A stretch of 64,000 bases of DNA from Campylobacter sp. RM12651 (GTDB lineage: Bacteria; Campylobacterota; Campylobacteria; Campylobacterales; Campylobacteraceae). A model generated the notes under the pieces. The model did no database searches and was not told the origin of the DNA. It saw nothing but the letters and a program-made list of their open reading frames with translations. Positions within the stretch are counted from its first letter, which is position 1. Each line of letters begins with the position of its first letter. The stretch spans positions 434,001 through 498,000 of the forward strand of contig NZ_CP059600.1 of NCBI RefSeq assembly GCF_022369475.1. The letters are read 5' to 3'. Of the stretch, positions 43,930 through 53,000 are shown one piece after another. Both the position numbers and the translations under genes were made by a program.

Positions 43930-44835
43930 ATGAAATTTGTATTTTTATTAATTATTAGTATTTTTTTAAGAGCAAGTGATATTAGTGTTTGTTATGTAAG
44001 TGATAGCTACAAGCGACTTGATACTATGTTTGGGCATATATTTTTAGCTTATAACAATAAAGCGGCTAGTTTTAATCTAAATAGTAATTTAAATATTAAA
44101 GATAATTTATCAGCACTTTTTGGAGTAGAAGGCATTATGCAAATTTTGCCTAAGGATAAATTAATTAAGTTTTATGAAGATGATGAAAGACAAGTAAAAT
44201 GCTATCCGCTTAATTTAGATGATAGCCAAGAAGCCAATCTATCAGCTTTATTTTACGAAGATGAGATTTATGATACTTATACATTTTTGCATAAAAATTG
44301 CTCATCGGCTTTAAGTATGTATGCCAAAAACTATGGTGTTAATCTTAAATCAAGCCTAATTCCAATTCGTTTTGTATCACTTAATACTGATTATAAAAAG
44401 AACTTTCATAAAGTAGGATTGTTTTATGAATATGATAAAAAAAATAGCCTTGATTTTGAGATAAGTATTCTTAGTCTAAATGATAAATTATCTCATAGTT
44501 TAAATATATTAAACTTTAATAAAAATTATATAAGCCCTATAAAAATTAGCGAATACGAAAAGATTAGCTATGAATTTGAATTAGGAATTAGATATAAAAA
44601 GGCTAGGGTGTTTGCTAATTTTTTCTTAGGGTATTATTATGAAGGTTTTTTTATAGGGGCTAATAATTATGGCTTAAACATAGGTTATTTAAAGGATTTT
44701 GATAATTTTGGTATAAAAATTAGTGCTGATAAAAAACATATAAATCTTAATACTTATTTTGATTATAAAAATTATCGTTTAAGTTTAATTGCTAATCAAA
44801 ATTACGCTAAAATCGGTCTTATATACTCATTTTAA
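43930..44835 (+). CDS. DUF4105-like outer-membrane protein (papain-like domain plus barrel)
   Basis: A 301-residue exported protein with signal peptide (about 1-16). The N-terminal part has MFGHIFLAY (His36) and FLHKNCSSALS (Asn123-Cys124), the spaced His and NC pair of DUF4105, a family with a papain-like fold. The C-terminal half (about 150-301) shows alternating strands (FELGIRYKKARVFANFFLG, KIGLIYSF) ending in an aromatic residue, as in outer-membrane barrels. The activity of the family is unclear; a cell-envelope cysteine enzyme is my inference. smpB starts 8 nt later. Confidence 0.65.
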   Translation: MKFVFLLIISIFLRASDISVCYVSDSYKRLDTMFGHIFLAYNNKAASFNLNSNLNIKDNLSALFGVEGIMQILPKDKLIKFYEDDERQVKCYPLNLDDSQEANLSALFYEDEIYDTYTFLHKNCSSALSMYAKNYGVNLKSSLIPIRFVSLNTDYKKNFHKVGLFYEYDKKNSLDFEISILSLNDKLSHSLNILNFNKNYISPIKISEYEKISYEFELGIRYKKARVFANFFLGYYYEGFFIGANNYGLNIGYLKDFDNFGIKISADKKHINLNTYFDYKNYRLSLIANQNYAKIGLIYSF

Positions 44836-44843
44836 GGATAATA

Positions 44844-45281
44844 ATGAAAAGCGTTGCAGAGAATAAAAAAGCAAGATTTGAATATAGCATAATTGATACT
44901 TATGAATGTGGTTTTGCCTTATTAGGTAGCGAAGTTGTAGCTGTAAGACACGGCAAAATCAATTTAAAAGATTCTTTTGTAAGGATAATCAAAGGTGAAG
45001 CTTGGCTACTTGATAGCCACATAGGTCATATGAATACGGCGAATAAATACTTCACTCACGAAGATAGAAGAGCTAGGAAATTATTGCTTCATCGTGCAGA
45101 AATTGATAAATTAATAGGTAAAATCAGCACAGATGGATTTACTTTAGTAATACTAAATTGTTATTTTAAGCGTGGGATTTTGAAAGGAACTCTAGCTTTA
45201 GCAAAAGGAAAAAATCTTCACGATAAGCGTCAAGCAATCAAAGAAAGAGATTTAAAACGAGAAGCAAGAGCGTATTATTAA
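44844..45281 (+). CDS. smpB: SsrA-binding protein SmpB
   Basis: A 145-residue tmRNA partner in rescue of stalled ribosomes. The core has KARFEYSIIDTYECGFALLGSEV, NLKDSFVRI and HIGHMNTANKYFTHEDRRARKLLLH, with GTLALAKGKNLHDKRQAIKER and a C-terminal basic tail that enters the mRNA channel. Length normal. AAGGATAATA precedes ATG. Confidence 0.96.
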   Translation: MKSVAENKKARFEYSIIDTYECGFALLGSEVVAVRHGKINLKDSFVRIIKGEAWLLDSHIGHMNTANKYFTHEDRRARKLLLHRAEIDKLIGKISTDGFTLVILNCYFKRGILKGTLALAKGKNLHDKRQAIKERDLKREARAYY

Positions 45282-45328
45282 TTAACTCTTAAATATTAAA
45301 CTAAAATTATTTTATATTAAGGAAAAAT

Positions 45329-45754
45329 ATGAGAATTTATTTTGCAAACGACCACGCAGCAACTAAGTTAAAGTTTAGTTTGATTGAATATTTTAGTAAA
45401 GAATACGAATGTATAAATCTTGGTTGTGATAGTGATGATAGTGTGGATTATCCTGATTATGCTAATAAATTAGCAAATGAGCTTAAAAACGATACAAATG
45501 CAATAGGTGTTATTATTTGTGGAAGTGGTATAGGAATTAGCATAGCGGCAAATCGTCATAAGCATATTCGTGCAGCACTTTGTCATTGCGAAGATTATGC
45601 AAGATTGGCAAGAGAACATAATGATGCTAATGTTATATCTTTAGGCGCTAGATTTGTTGATTTTGAACTTGCAAAAAAATTAATCATAACCTTTATAAAT
45701 ACCCCATTTCTTGGTGGAAGACACGAAAATAGAGTAAAAAAATTAGGGCAATAA
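45329..45754 (+). CDS. rpiB: Ribose-5-phosphate isomerase B
   Basis: A 141-residue enzyme interconverting ribose-5-phosphate and ribulose-5-phosphate in the pentose phosphate pathway. FANDHAAT at the start, DDSVDYPDYANKLA, the active-site IICGSGIGISIAANR with Cys, and CHCEDYARLAREHNDANVISLGAR are all present. AAGGAAAAAT precedes ATG. The next gene starts on the base after its stop. Confidence 0.95.
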   Translation: MRIYFANDHAATKLKFSLIEYFSKEYECINLGCDSDDSVDYPDYANKLANELKNDTNAIGVIICGSGIGISIAANRHKHIRAALCHCEDYARLAREHNDANVISLGARFVDFELAKKLIITFINTPFLGGRHENRVKKLGQ

Positions 45755-46087
45755 ATGTTATTTATTTGGATGGTTATTACTGCTTTAGTTTGTATATGTA
45801 TTTATTTTTTAGTAATGACTTATTATTATAAATCATTACTTAATAAAGAAAGAGCCTCAAAAGAGTTTTTAAAAACTAATTTTGATGATACAGAAGTAGT
45901 TATGAGAAAGCTACAAACACAACTTCAACGCTCTTTAGGAAATATAGATGTATTAAATGAAGAATTAGATAAGGTAAAAAGTGAATTAACAAGCCTTAGG
46001 ACAAGAAATTCTCAATATCGCTTAGAAAATAATAAATTAAACACAAAAATCAAAGAATTAGAAGCAAAAATTGAAAGCTTATTATAA
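45755..46087 (+). CDS. Single-pass membrane coiled-coil protein
   Basis: A 110-residue protein with an N-terminal membrane helix (about 2-24: FIWMVITALVCICIYFLVM) and a coiled coil over about 45-108 (heptads such as LQTQLQRSLGNIDVLNEELD). It has no known family; the layout recalls small envelope or division accessory proteins. It directly abuts rpiB and lies 8 nt before apt. Confidence 0.72.
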   Translation: MLFIWMVITALVCICIYFLVMTYYYKSLLNKERASKEFLKTNFDDTEVVMRKLQTQLQRSLGNIDVLNEELDKVKSELTSLRTRNSQYRLENNKLNTKIKELEAKIESLL

Positions 46088-46095
46088 GGATTAAT

Positions 46096-46629
46096 ATGAA
46101 TATAGAAAAATTATTAAATGAGAAGATAAAAAGATACCCAAACTACCCAAAAGAAGGAATTGTATTTGCAGATATTACCACGCTTTTAGCAGATAAAGAA
46201 GGTTGGCAAGTTTTAATAAATCACTTAAAAGATAAATATAAAGATGAAGAATTTGATTTTTTAGTAGGAGCTGAAAGTCGTGGCTTTATTTTTGCAGCTG
46301 CATTAGGAGCTATTTTAAATATCCCTTTTGTTCCAATTAGAAAGAAAAACAAACTCCCAGGAGAGCTATTAAGTATTGAATATGATTTAGAATACGGCAA
46401 AGATAAAATAGAGATGAAAAAGGACGCATTTTTAGGCAAAAAAGATGTAAAAGTTCTTTTTATGGATGATTTATTAGCAACGGGTGGCACTAGCATTGCT
46501 TGTATGAAATTATTAAAATTAGCAGGTGCTAAAGAAATTAAGAGTTGTTTTTTAATAGATATAAATATCGGTGGATATAAAGCTTTAAAAGAGCATTGTG
46601 ATGATATTTATTGCATTTTAAAGGATTAG
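46096..46629 (+). CDS. apt: Adenine phosphoribosyltransferase
   Basis: A 177-residue purine salvage enzyme converting adenine and PRPP to AMP. YPNYPKEGIVFADITTLL, VGAESRGFIFAAALG, VPIRKKNKLPGE and the PRPP loop VLFMDDLLATGGT are typical. Length normal. It sits in the rpiB-apt cluster, just before a DedA protein. Confidence 0.95.
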   Translation: MNIEKLLNEKIKRYPNYPKEGIVFADITTLLADKEGWQVLINHLKDKYKDEEFDFLVGAESRGFIFAAALGAILNIPFVPIRKKNKLPGELLSIEYDLEYGKDKIEMKKDAFLGKKDVKVLFMDDLLATGGTSIACMKLLKLAGAKEIKSCFLIDINIGGYKALKEHCDDIYCILKD

Positions 46630-46631
46630 CA

Positions 46632-47282
46632 ATGGATATGATAATTAATTTTATAAATTCCTTTTTTGCTGATCCTGAGGGGGTTTTAACTTCCTTATTT
46701 AGAGATAAAATCGTAATTGCTAGTATTATTATATTTTTATGGTGCACGCTAGAAGGCGAAACTGCATTAATACTAGCAGGACTTGCAGCTCACGGAGAGC
46801 ATATTCATATAGGACTTATCACATTTATAGCAGGTTGTGGGGGATTTTTGGGTGATCAGATATATTTTTATATAGGAAGATACTCAAAAAGCTATATTAG
46901 AAAAAAGCTAAAAACACAAAGGCGAAAATTTGCAGTAGCACAGATTTTACTTCAAAAATATGGCTGGCCTATAATATTTATCCAACGCTATATGTATGGC
47001 TTTAGAACCGTTATTCCTATGAGTATAGGGCTTACTAATTATAGTGCAAAGAAATTTGCGGTAATTAATTTTATTTCAGCTCAAGTATGGGCTGCTATTA
47101 CTATTTTTATAGTGTATATTTTTGGCGAGCATATATGGGAGATTATTAATTGGGCGAAAGACCATTGGTATTTGGCAGGAATTTTAGTTGTAGGATTTTT
47201 ATGCTTAATTTTATATGCTTTTAAAAGTTTAGAAAATAAATTATTAAGTAAGAAAGGTAAAAAAAATGAAAGTAGTATTTAA
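46632..47282 (+). CDS. DedA family membrane protein
   Basis: About 216 residues from ATG 46632 (AAAGGA upstream; an ATG at 46611 would lie within apt). DedA/VTT proteins flip undecaprenyl phosphate or phospholipids across the membrane. The DedA core is seen: LEGETALILAGLAAHG, GCGGFLGDQIYFYIGRY, FIQRYMYGFRTVIPMSIG, then helices at about 140-165 and 175-195. It overlaps pepA by 17 nt. Confidence 0.87.
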   Translation: MDMIINFINSFFADPEGVLTSLFRDKIVIASIIIFLWCTLEGETALILAGLAAHGEHIHIGLITFIAGCGGFLGDQIYFYIGRYSKSYIRKKLKTQRRKFAVAQILLQKYGWPIIFIQRYMYGFRTVIPMSIGLTNYSAKKFAVINFISAQVWAAITIFIVYIFGEHIWEIINWAKDHWYLAGILVVGFLCLILYAFKSLENKLLSKKGKKNESSI

Positions 47283-48678
47283 TGAAAAAAATACTGATTT
47301 TAAAGTTTGTTTGATACAAAACAAAGATTTAAGTAGATTTGATGATAAAGAATTTTTTGAAATAAATGATTATAAAGGAGTTGGAGCGATTTGCAACCTA
47401 GCTAAAAGAACGCTTTATGTTGGCTTAAACGATGAATTAACTTATGCTAGTTTTATAGCTAGTTTAGGTAGTGCGATTAAGAGCATTAAGAACTTAAATA
47501 TAAAAAGCATTAGCCTTGAATTTATTAATCTTGGTTGTGAGTTTTATAGTGCTTATGCTCATATTTATGCTGTTATTTCATCTTTATATGAGTTTAATAA
47601 ATATCATAAAGAGCCTAAAAATTCTAAAATAGAATTAATAAGCCTTGAAACACAACAAAACGATGATATTCAACAAGGCATTGAGCTAGGTAAAGTATTA
47701 GCAAATGCTTGTGAAGATGTAAAAAATATAGTAAATGAAATTCCAAGCACTTATAATCAACTTAGTTTTGAAAAAGACGCTTTAAAATTAGCTAAAGAAT
47801 TTGATTTAGAATGCAATGTTTATAGTGATGATTATTTACAAAAAGAAGGAATGAACGCATTTTTAGCAGTAAATCGTGCAAGTAGTTATCCTGCAAAATT
47901 AATCCACTTAGCTTACAAACCACAAAACGCTATTAAAAAAATAGTTTATGTAGGAAAAGGGCTTGTATATGATACAGGTGGGCTAAGTCTTAAACCAGCT
48001 GATTATATGCTAACTATGAAAGCTGATAAGAGTGGTGCGGCTGCTGTTTTAGGTATTTTAAAAGCAGCTAGTATGTTAAAACTACCTTATGAAATACACG
48101 GAATTATAGGTGCAGCACAAAACTGCATAAGCGAAAAATCATATATGCCTGATGATGTATTGATTTCAAGAGAAGGTGTAAGTATAGAAGTAAGAAATAC
48201 TGATGCTGAAGGAAGATTGGTTTTAGCAGATTGCTTGAGTTTTGCTCAAGATTTAAAGCCTGATTTATTAATAGATTTAGCTACTTTAACAGGTGCTTGT
48301 GTGGTTGGGCTTAGCGAATATACAAGTGGTATTATGGGATATAATGAAGACTTGCAAAACGAGTTTTATAACAATTCAAAAAGAAGTGGCGAATACACTT
48401 GCGTTTTACACTTTAACCCACACATTAAAGAGCTTATTAAAAGTAAAATAGCTGATGTTAGCAATACAGGTAGCTCAAGATATGGTGGGGCAATTAGTGC
48501 AGGAATGTTCTTAGGCGAGTTTATTAGAAAAGAATATAAAGACAAATGGCTACATTTAGACATTGCTGGACCTGCTTATGTAGAAAAAGTGTGGGGCGAG
48601 AATGCTTATGGAGCAAGTGCAGCTGGAGTTAGAATGAATATTATAAACTTACTTAGAATGGCAAGGAGTGCAAAATGA
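47266..48678 (+). CDS. pepA: Leucyl aminopeptidase
   Basis: A 470-residue M17 metallopeptidase that removes N-terminal residues from peptides in the cytoplasm. The N-terminal macro-like domain is followed by the catalytic domain with VGKGLVYDTGGLSLKPADYM, MKADKSGAAAVLG, the signature NTDAEGRLVLAD at about 310-321, and DLATLTGACVVGL. Metal ligands Lys, Asp and Glu are in place. The start has AAAGG within DedA. ychF overlaps by 4 nt. Confidence 0.94.
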   Translation: MKVVFNEKNTDFKVCLIQNKDLSRFDDKEFFEINDYKGVGAICNLAKRTLYVGLNDELTYASFIASLGSAIKSIKNLNIKSISLEFINLGCEFYSAYAHIYAVISSLYEFNKYHKEPKNSKIELISLETQQNDDIQQGIELGKVLANACEDVKNIVNEIPSTYNQLSFEKDALKLAKEFDLECNVYSDDYLQKEGMNAFLAVNRASSYPAKLIHLAYKPQNAIKKIVYVGKGLVYDTGGLSLKPADYMLTMKADKSGAAAVLGILKAASMLKLPYEIHGIIGAAQNCISEKSYMPDDVLISREGVSIEVRNTDAEGRLVLADCLSFAQDLKPDLLIDLATLTGACVVGLSEYTSGIMGYNEDLQNEFYNNSKRSGEYTCVLHFNPHIKELIKSKIADVSNTGSSRYGGAISAGMFLGEFIRKEYKDKWLHLDIAGPAYVEKVWGENAYGASAAGVRMNIINLLRMARSAK

Positions 48679-49778
48679 GCCTTAGCGTAGGTATTGTTGG
48701 ACTTCCTAATGTTGGTAAAAGCACGACTTTTAATGCTTTAACAAAGGCAGCAAACGCTCAAGCAGCAAATTATCCATTTTGCACCATTGAGCCAAATAAA
48801 GCTATTGTTGAAGTGCCTGATGAGAGATTAAAAGTCTTAGCAAATATAGTAAATCCTGAAAGAATAATGCACTCAATGATAGAATTTGTAGATATTGCAG
48901 GTCTTGTAAAGGGTGCTAGCAAAGGCGAAGGTTTAGGTAATAAATTCTTAGCAAATATTCGTGAAACTGATTTGATTTTACATATAGTAAGATGTTTTGA
49001 TGATGAGAATATCACTCATGTTGAAGGTGGGGTTGACCCGTTAAGAGATATAGAAATCATAAATCTTGAATTAATCTTAGCTGATATTGAACAACTTAAT
49101 AAAAAGCTTGATAGACTTAGCAAAGAAGCAAGAGCAAATCTTAAAGGTGCTAAAGAATGCCTTGAATTAGCACAGGATTTATTAAAACACCTTGAAGATG
49201 GCAAATTAGCTAGTGAATATGCAAATCGTGATAGCGAAGCTTTTATAACTTTAAATAAAGAATTAAGATTACTTAGTGCTAAAGAAGTAATTTATGGCGT
49301 TAATGTAAGCGAAGATGAATTATTAGATGATAATGATTATGTAAAAAAGGTGCGTGAATATGCAGCCAAATCAAATCATAGTGTTTTAAAATTATGTGCT
49401 AAGCTTGAAGAAGATTTGGTTGGAATGGACGAAGCTGAAGCTAATGAGTTTTTAAAAGAATTAGGCGTAAATGAAAGCGGTTTAGCAGCTATTATTAGGA
49501 CAAGTTTTGCTAAGCTTAATTTGATTTCTTATTTTACTTGCGGGGTTAAAGAAGTTAGGTCTTGGACTATTCATAAAGGTTATAAAGCTCCTAAGGCTGC
49601 AAGTGTAATTCATAATGATTTTGAAAAAGGCTTTATCAAGGCTGAAGTAATTAGCTATGATGATTTCGTAAATTGTGGTGGCGAAGCAAAAGCTAAAGAA
49701 GCAGGTAAATTACGCTTAGAAGGTAAAGATTACGAAGTAATTGACGGCGATATAATGCACTTTAGATTTAATGTATAA
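48675..49778 (+). CDS. ychF: Ribosome-associated GTPase/ATPase YchF (OLA1 family)
   Basis: A 367-residue P-loop protein that binds the ribosome and ATP. G1 GLPNVGKST (8-16), the NFPFCTIEPN-like region (NYPFCTIEPNKA), DIAGLVKGASKGEGLGN (G3), a coiled-coil insertion, NVSEDEL near the G4 position, and the C-terminal TGS domain (TCGVKEVRSWTIHKG, HNDFEKGFIKAEVI, DGDIMHFRFNV). Normal length. It is the last gene of the rightward cluster, followed by a terminator. Confidence 0.95.
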   Translation: MSLSVGIVGLPNVGKSTTFNALTKAANAQAANYPFCTIEPNKAIVEVPDERLKVLANIVNPERIMHSMIEFVDIAGLVKGASKGEGLGNKFLANIRETDLILHIVRCFDDENITHVEGGVDPLRDIEIINLELILADIEQLNKKLDRLSKEARANLKGAKECLELAQDLLKHLEDGKLASEYANRDSEAFITLNKELRLLSAKEVIYGVNVSEDELLDDNDYVKKVREYAAKSNHSVLKLCAKLEEDLVGMDEAEANEFLKELGVNESGLAAIIRTSFAKLNLISYFTCGVKEVRSWTIHKGYKAPKAASVIHNDFEKGFIKAEVISYDDFVNCGGEAKAKEAGKLRLEGKDYEVIDGDIMHFRFNV

Positions 49779-49782
49779 ACCT

Positions 49783-49811
49783 TATTAGCAAGGCTTAAAA
49801 GTCTTGCTAAT
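49783..49811 (+). terminator. Terminator after ychF
   Basis: ATTAGCAAG and CTTGCTAAT form a 9-bp stem with an internal loop region of about 10 bases and T-rich sequence after it. The right arm is also the start of the tandem repeat that follows. Confidence 0.7.
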
Positions 49812-50040
49812 CTTTTAAAAATCCTTTTTATTTATAGAATTTAGAAAAACTAAAAATCTTTATAAGTTAAAAATATTAAAAGCATTGTTGATTGAAAATA
49901 AATCAAACAAGACTTAAAAAAGTCTTGCTAATCTTTTAAAAATCCTTTTTATTTATAGAATTTAGAAAAGCGAAAAATCTTTATAAGTTAAAAATATTGT
50001 TGATTGAAAATAAATCAAACAAGACTTAAAAAAGCCTTGC
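49795..50040. repeat. Tandem repeat of about 121 and 112 bp
   Basis: The unit from CTTAAAAGTCTTGC at about 49,795 recurs at about 49,915 (121 bp later) and its first part again at about 50,026 (112 bp later). The units are nearly identical; the second lacks 9 bp (AAAAGCATT region). The last copy forms, with its own CAAGACTT/AAGCCTTG arms, the terminator of the autotransporter gene on the minus strand (about 50,020-50,047). No gene lies in 49,779-50,051. Confidence 0.85.
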
Positions 50041-50051
50041 TTGATTTTAGA

Positions 50052-53000
50052 TTAGAAATTATAAGAAAATCCTAAGTTTATATTGTAGTTATTATTAAAG
50101 TGATTTGTAATGCTCTTAGCAAAATCTAAATTAATGTTAGTATTAACGCTAGGTTTATAATCAGCTCCGAATTTTATTTCAAATCCTCTATCTTGAACCC
50201 TTTCAAAATAATAAGTCATACCATCATTAGCACTATTACTTGGACTTTCGTTTAAGTCTTTAATATAAGCAAATTCAGTATTTAAACCTACTTTATCATT
50301 GATTTTAGCACCAGCTTTAATAACTGCTTTTGCAGTATATTGAGCTGCTTGTTCTGTTTGAATTCCTAATACTGCTCCATCAATATTTACTTTTGGATAG
50401 CGAGTAGCTATTAATTTAATATTAGGTTCTACATAATAATCAGAGCCAAATCTTTGTCCTACTTTAACTTTTGCTTGCCATAAATTATCATATCTTGTAG
50501 TATTTATCATCGCTAAATCGCTCTTATAATTACCTTTTAAAGTCAATAAATTTAAGTCATAATCAACGAAAAATCCCGAATTAAAATTCGTGCTAGCATA
50601 AAGTCCAATGCCAGTTATTCCAACATCAGTGCTTAATGCTTTATTAGCTTTTAGTTTTGCTTTAGAAGCTTTTATACCATAAGCTACATCAAGATTTTTT
50701 AAAGATACTTTATTATCTACTCCGACATTAACTCTGCTACCTTTTAAATTATTTGAATCTGTTTCAAAATAACCATAATCAGAATTTATCCAAAAACCTT
50801 TATTTTTATCATCATTTCTTAAGTAATTAAATCTTAAGTCATTATCATCAATATAATATCTAGCAACATAATATGGTGTATACATTATGTTTTTAATCGC
50901 ACTTGTAACAGCTGGGTCAAGATATTCTAAAGTCAATAAATCCTTATCATCAGCACTAACCTTACCAAAGCCTTTTAAAGCTTCTTTATCTATTTCTAAA
51001 TTAGACCTAATGCTATCTTTATTAATTATTGGTTCTTTATCTGTTAAACCTAAACTCCATACTCCATCTTTACCTATTTCATCAAAGCTTAAAACCTTAG
51101 TATTATAAGTAGCTAAAACGGTTTTATAAGTTACTTTAAAGTAAGCTTTATCTTTTTCATTATCTTCTTTTTTACCATTTACAATAGCAATAGGAACTCT
51201 TGTATTTATTAACTTACTTAAGTTCGTATTGTATAAAACGATTTCGTTATTTTCTCCTAAAGCTTCTTTATTTACTATGATAGGACCACTGAATTTATCT
51301 TCTAAACTAGTATCAATTCCACCACCATAAATATAAAACTTAGAATTATTAGCATTTAGAGTATTAGTTACAACTTGTGCTTGAATGTGCGAATTATCCA
51401 CTATTAAATTATCAGCTCTAATTCCACCTATACCATTGCTATTTGTATTAGTAGCTCTTATTGTTGAATTTTTGATTGTATAAGTGCTATTTTTTAAATC
51501 GCTTGTCTTATCATAAGTATTTGTAGCCAAATCATCAATGCTTGATATAGGTTTAGTTCCTGTAATTTCTATAAAGGCATTATCAGCATTTAGCGTATTT
51601 GTTTTAAATGTGTTTGCAGTGAAATTACCTGAAATCTCTGAATGATTATGCACTAAAATATCTTTATTAAAGGTATTATTTAAGTTCGCATTTATATTGC
51701 ATTGTTCTACATTGTTATTGTAAATTCCATTGCTAGTGTTTAATGTCCCACACTTATTATTGTCATATTTAATAGCAGCATTAATAATAGAATTATTTAC
51801 ATTCAATTCTGAATTATTTGTAATATCTTCGCTTACATTTTTAACATTTGTAAGACTTAAAATACCGCCATCATCATTTGTAATTTTGGTTGCTAATTCG
51901 CCTATATTATTAAAGTCTAATTTAGATTTATTTCCATTATTTTTAATACTTGTTCCAGCGATTTTATCAGTATTATTAATGCTTAAATCTCCGCCTTTTT
52001 GATTTGTAATATTATTAAATGATTTAATATTATCTAATACCACTTTAATAGCTTCATTTACTAAATCTTTCATAGAAGCATTGCTTAATTTAGTATTGCC
52101 TTCGCCTTTTAGTGTTAAATCATCATTAAATGTTGAATTATTTAAATTATTTGTCCCACCATCTATTGTAGTTTTATTGTTAAATTGTGAGCCATTATCT
52201 TTTACATTCTTAGCTATAACTTCGCCATCAAATGTAGTTTGATTAGAATCTAGGCAATCTACTTCTACTTTTCCTTTAAGAGTTGTCGTGCTATCTGGTT
52301 TAAAACAAGCTTTATTTCCTTTAACGCTTATATCATTTTTTAAAGTTGAATTACTTACTTTAAATTCCCCACTAGCATTTAATTTAGCGTCTAATTTAGA
52401 CTTATCATCAATATTTTTAATATCCAAATTATTCGCATTAAATGTAACATTTTTGCCTATATTAACACCATTTTTACCATCAATATTGCTTAAGCCTGTG
52501 CTAGTGATTGTAACAGGAGTTGTATCATCGCTACAAATACTAGCTTTGTTATTTAAATCCAAATCCTTAGTATCAATGCTAGAGCAAACTTTAGCATTAT
52601 TAGTTAATGTGGTTTTTCCATTATTTGCAGTGATTATTGCGTCTTTTCCTTTAAACTCCCCACCACTAATAGTAATATTCCCAGAATTTGAAGTAGCTTT
52701 AATATTATTTGATTTAGTGTTGTTTAAATTAATATCATTATTTGCATTTAAATTCGTATTATCTTTTATAGTTGCATTAGTTACATTGATATTTTTATCT
52801 GCTTTTAAATCAGCATTAACTTGCGTAGGCTCGCTTCCTTTGATTGTGATATTTTCTTTTGAAGTTAGTTTAGAATTAATCTTGCTTGGATTATTCTTAT
52901 CATCTGAAGTTACAATAATATCTTTTATAGCATTAATTGTCGCATCAATTACGCTATTTGCTATATTTGCCATTCCTTGCAAGATAATATTAGAACTCTT

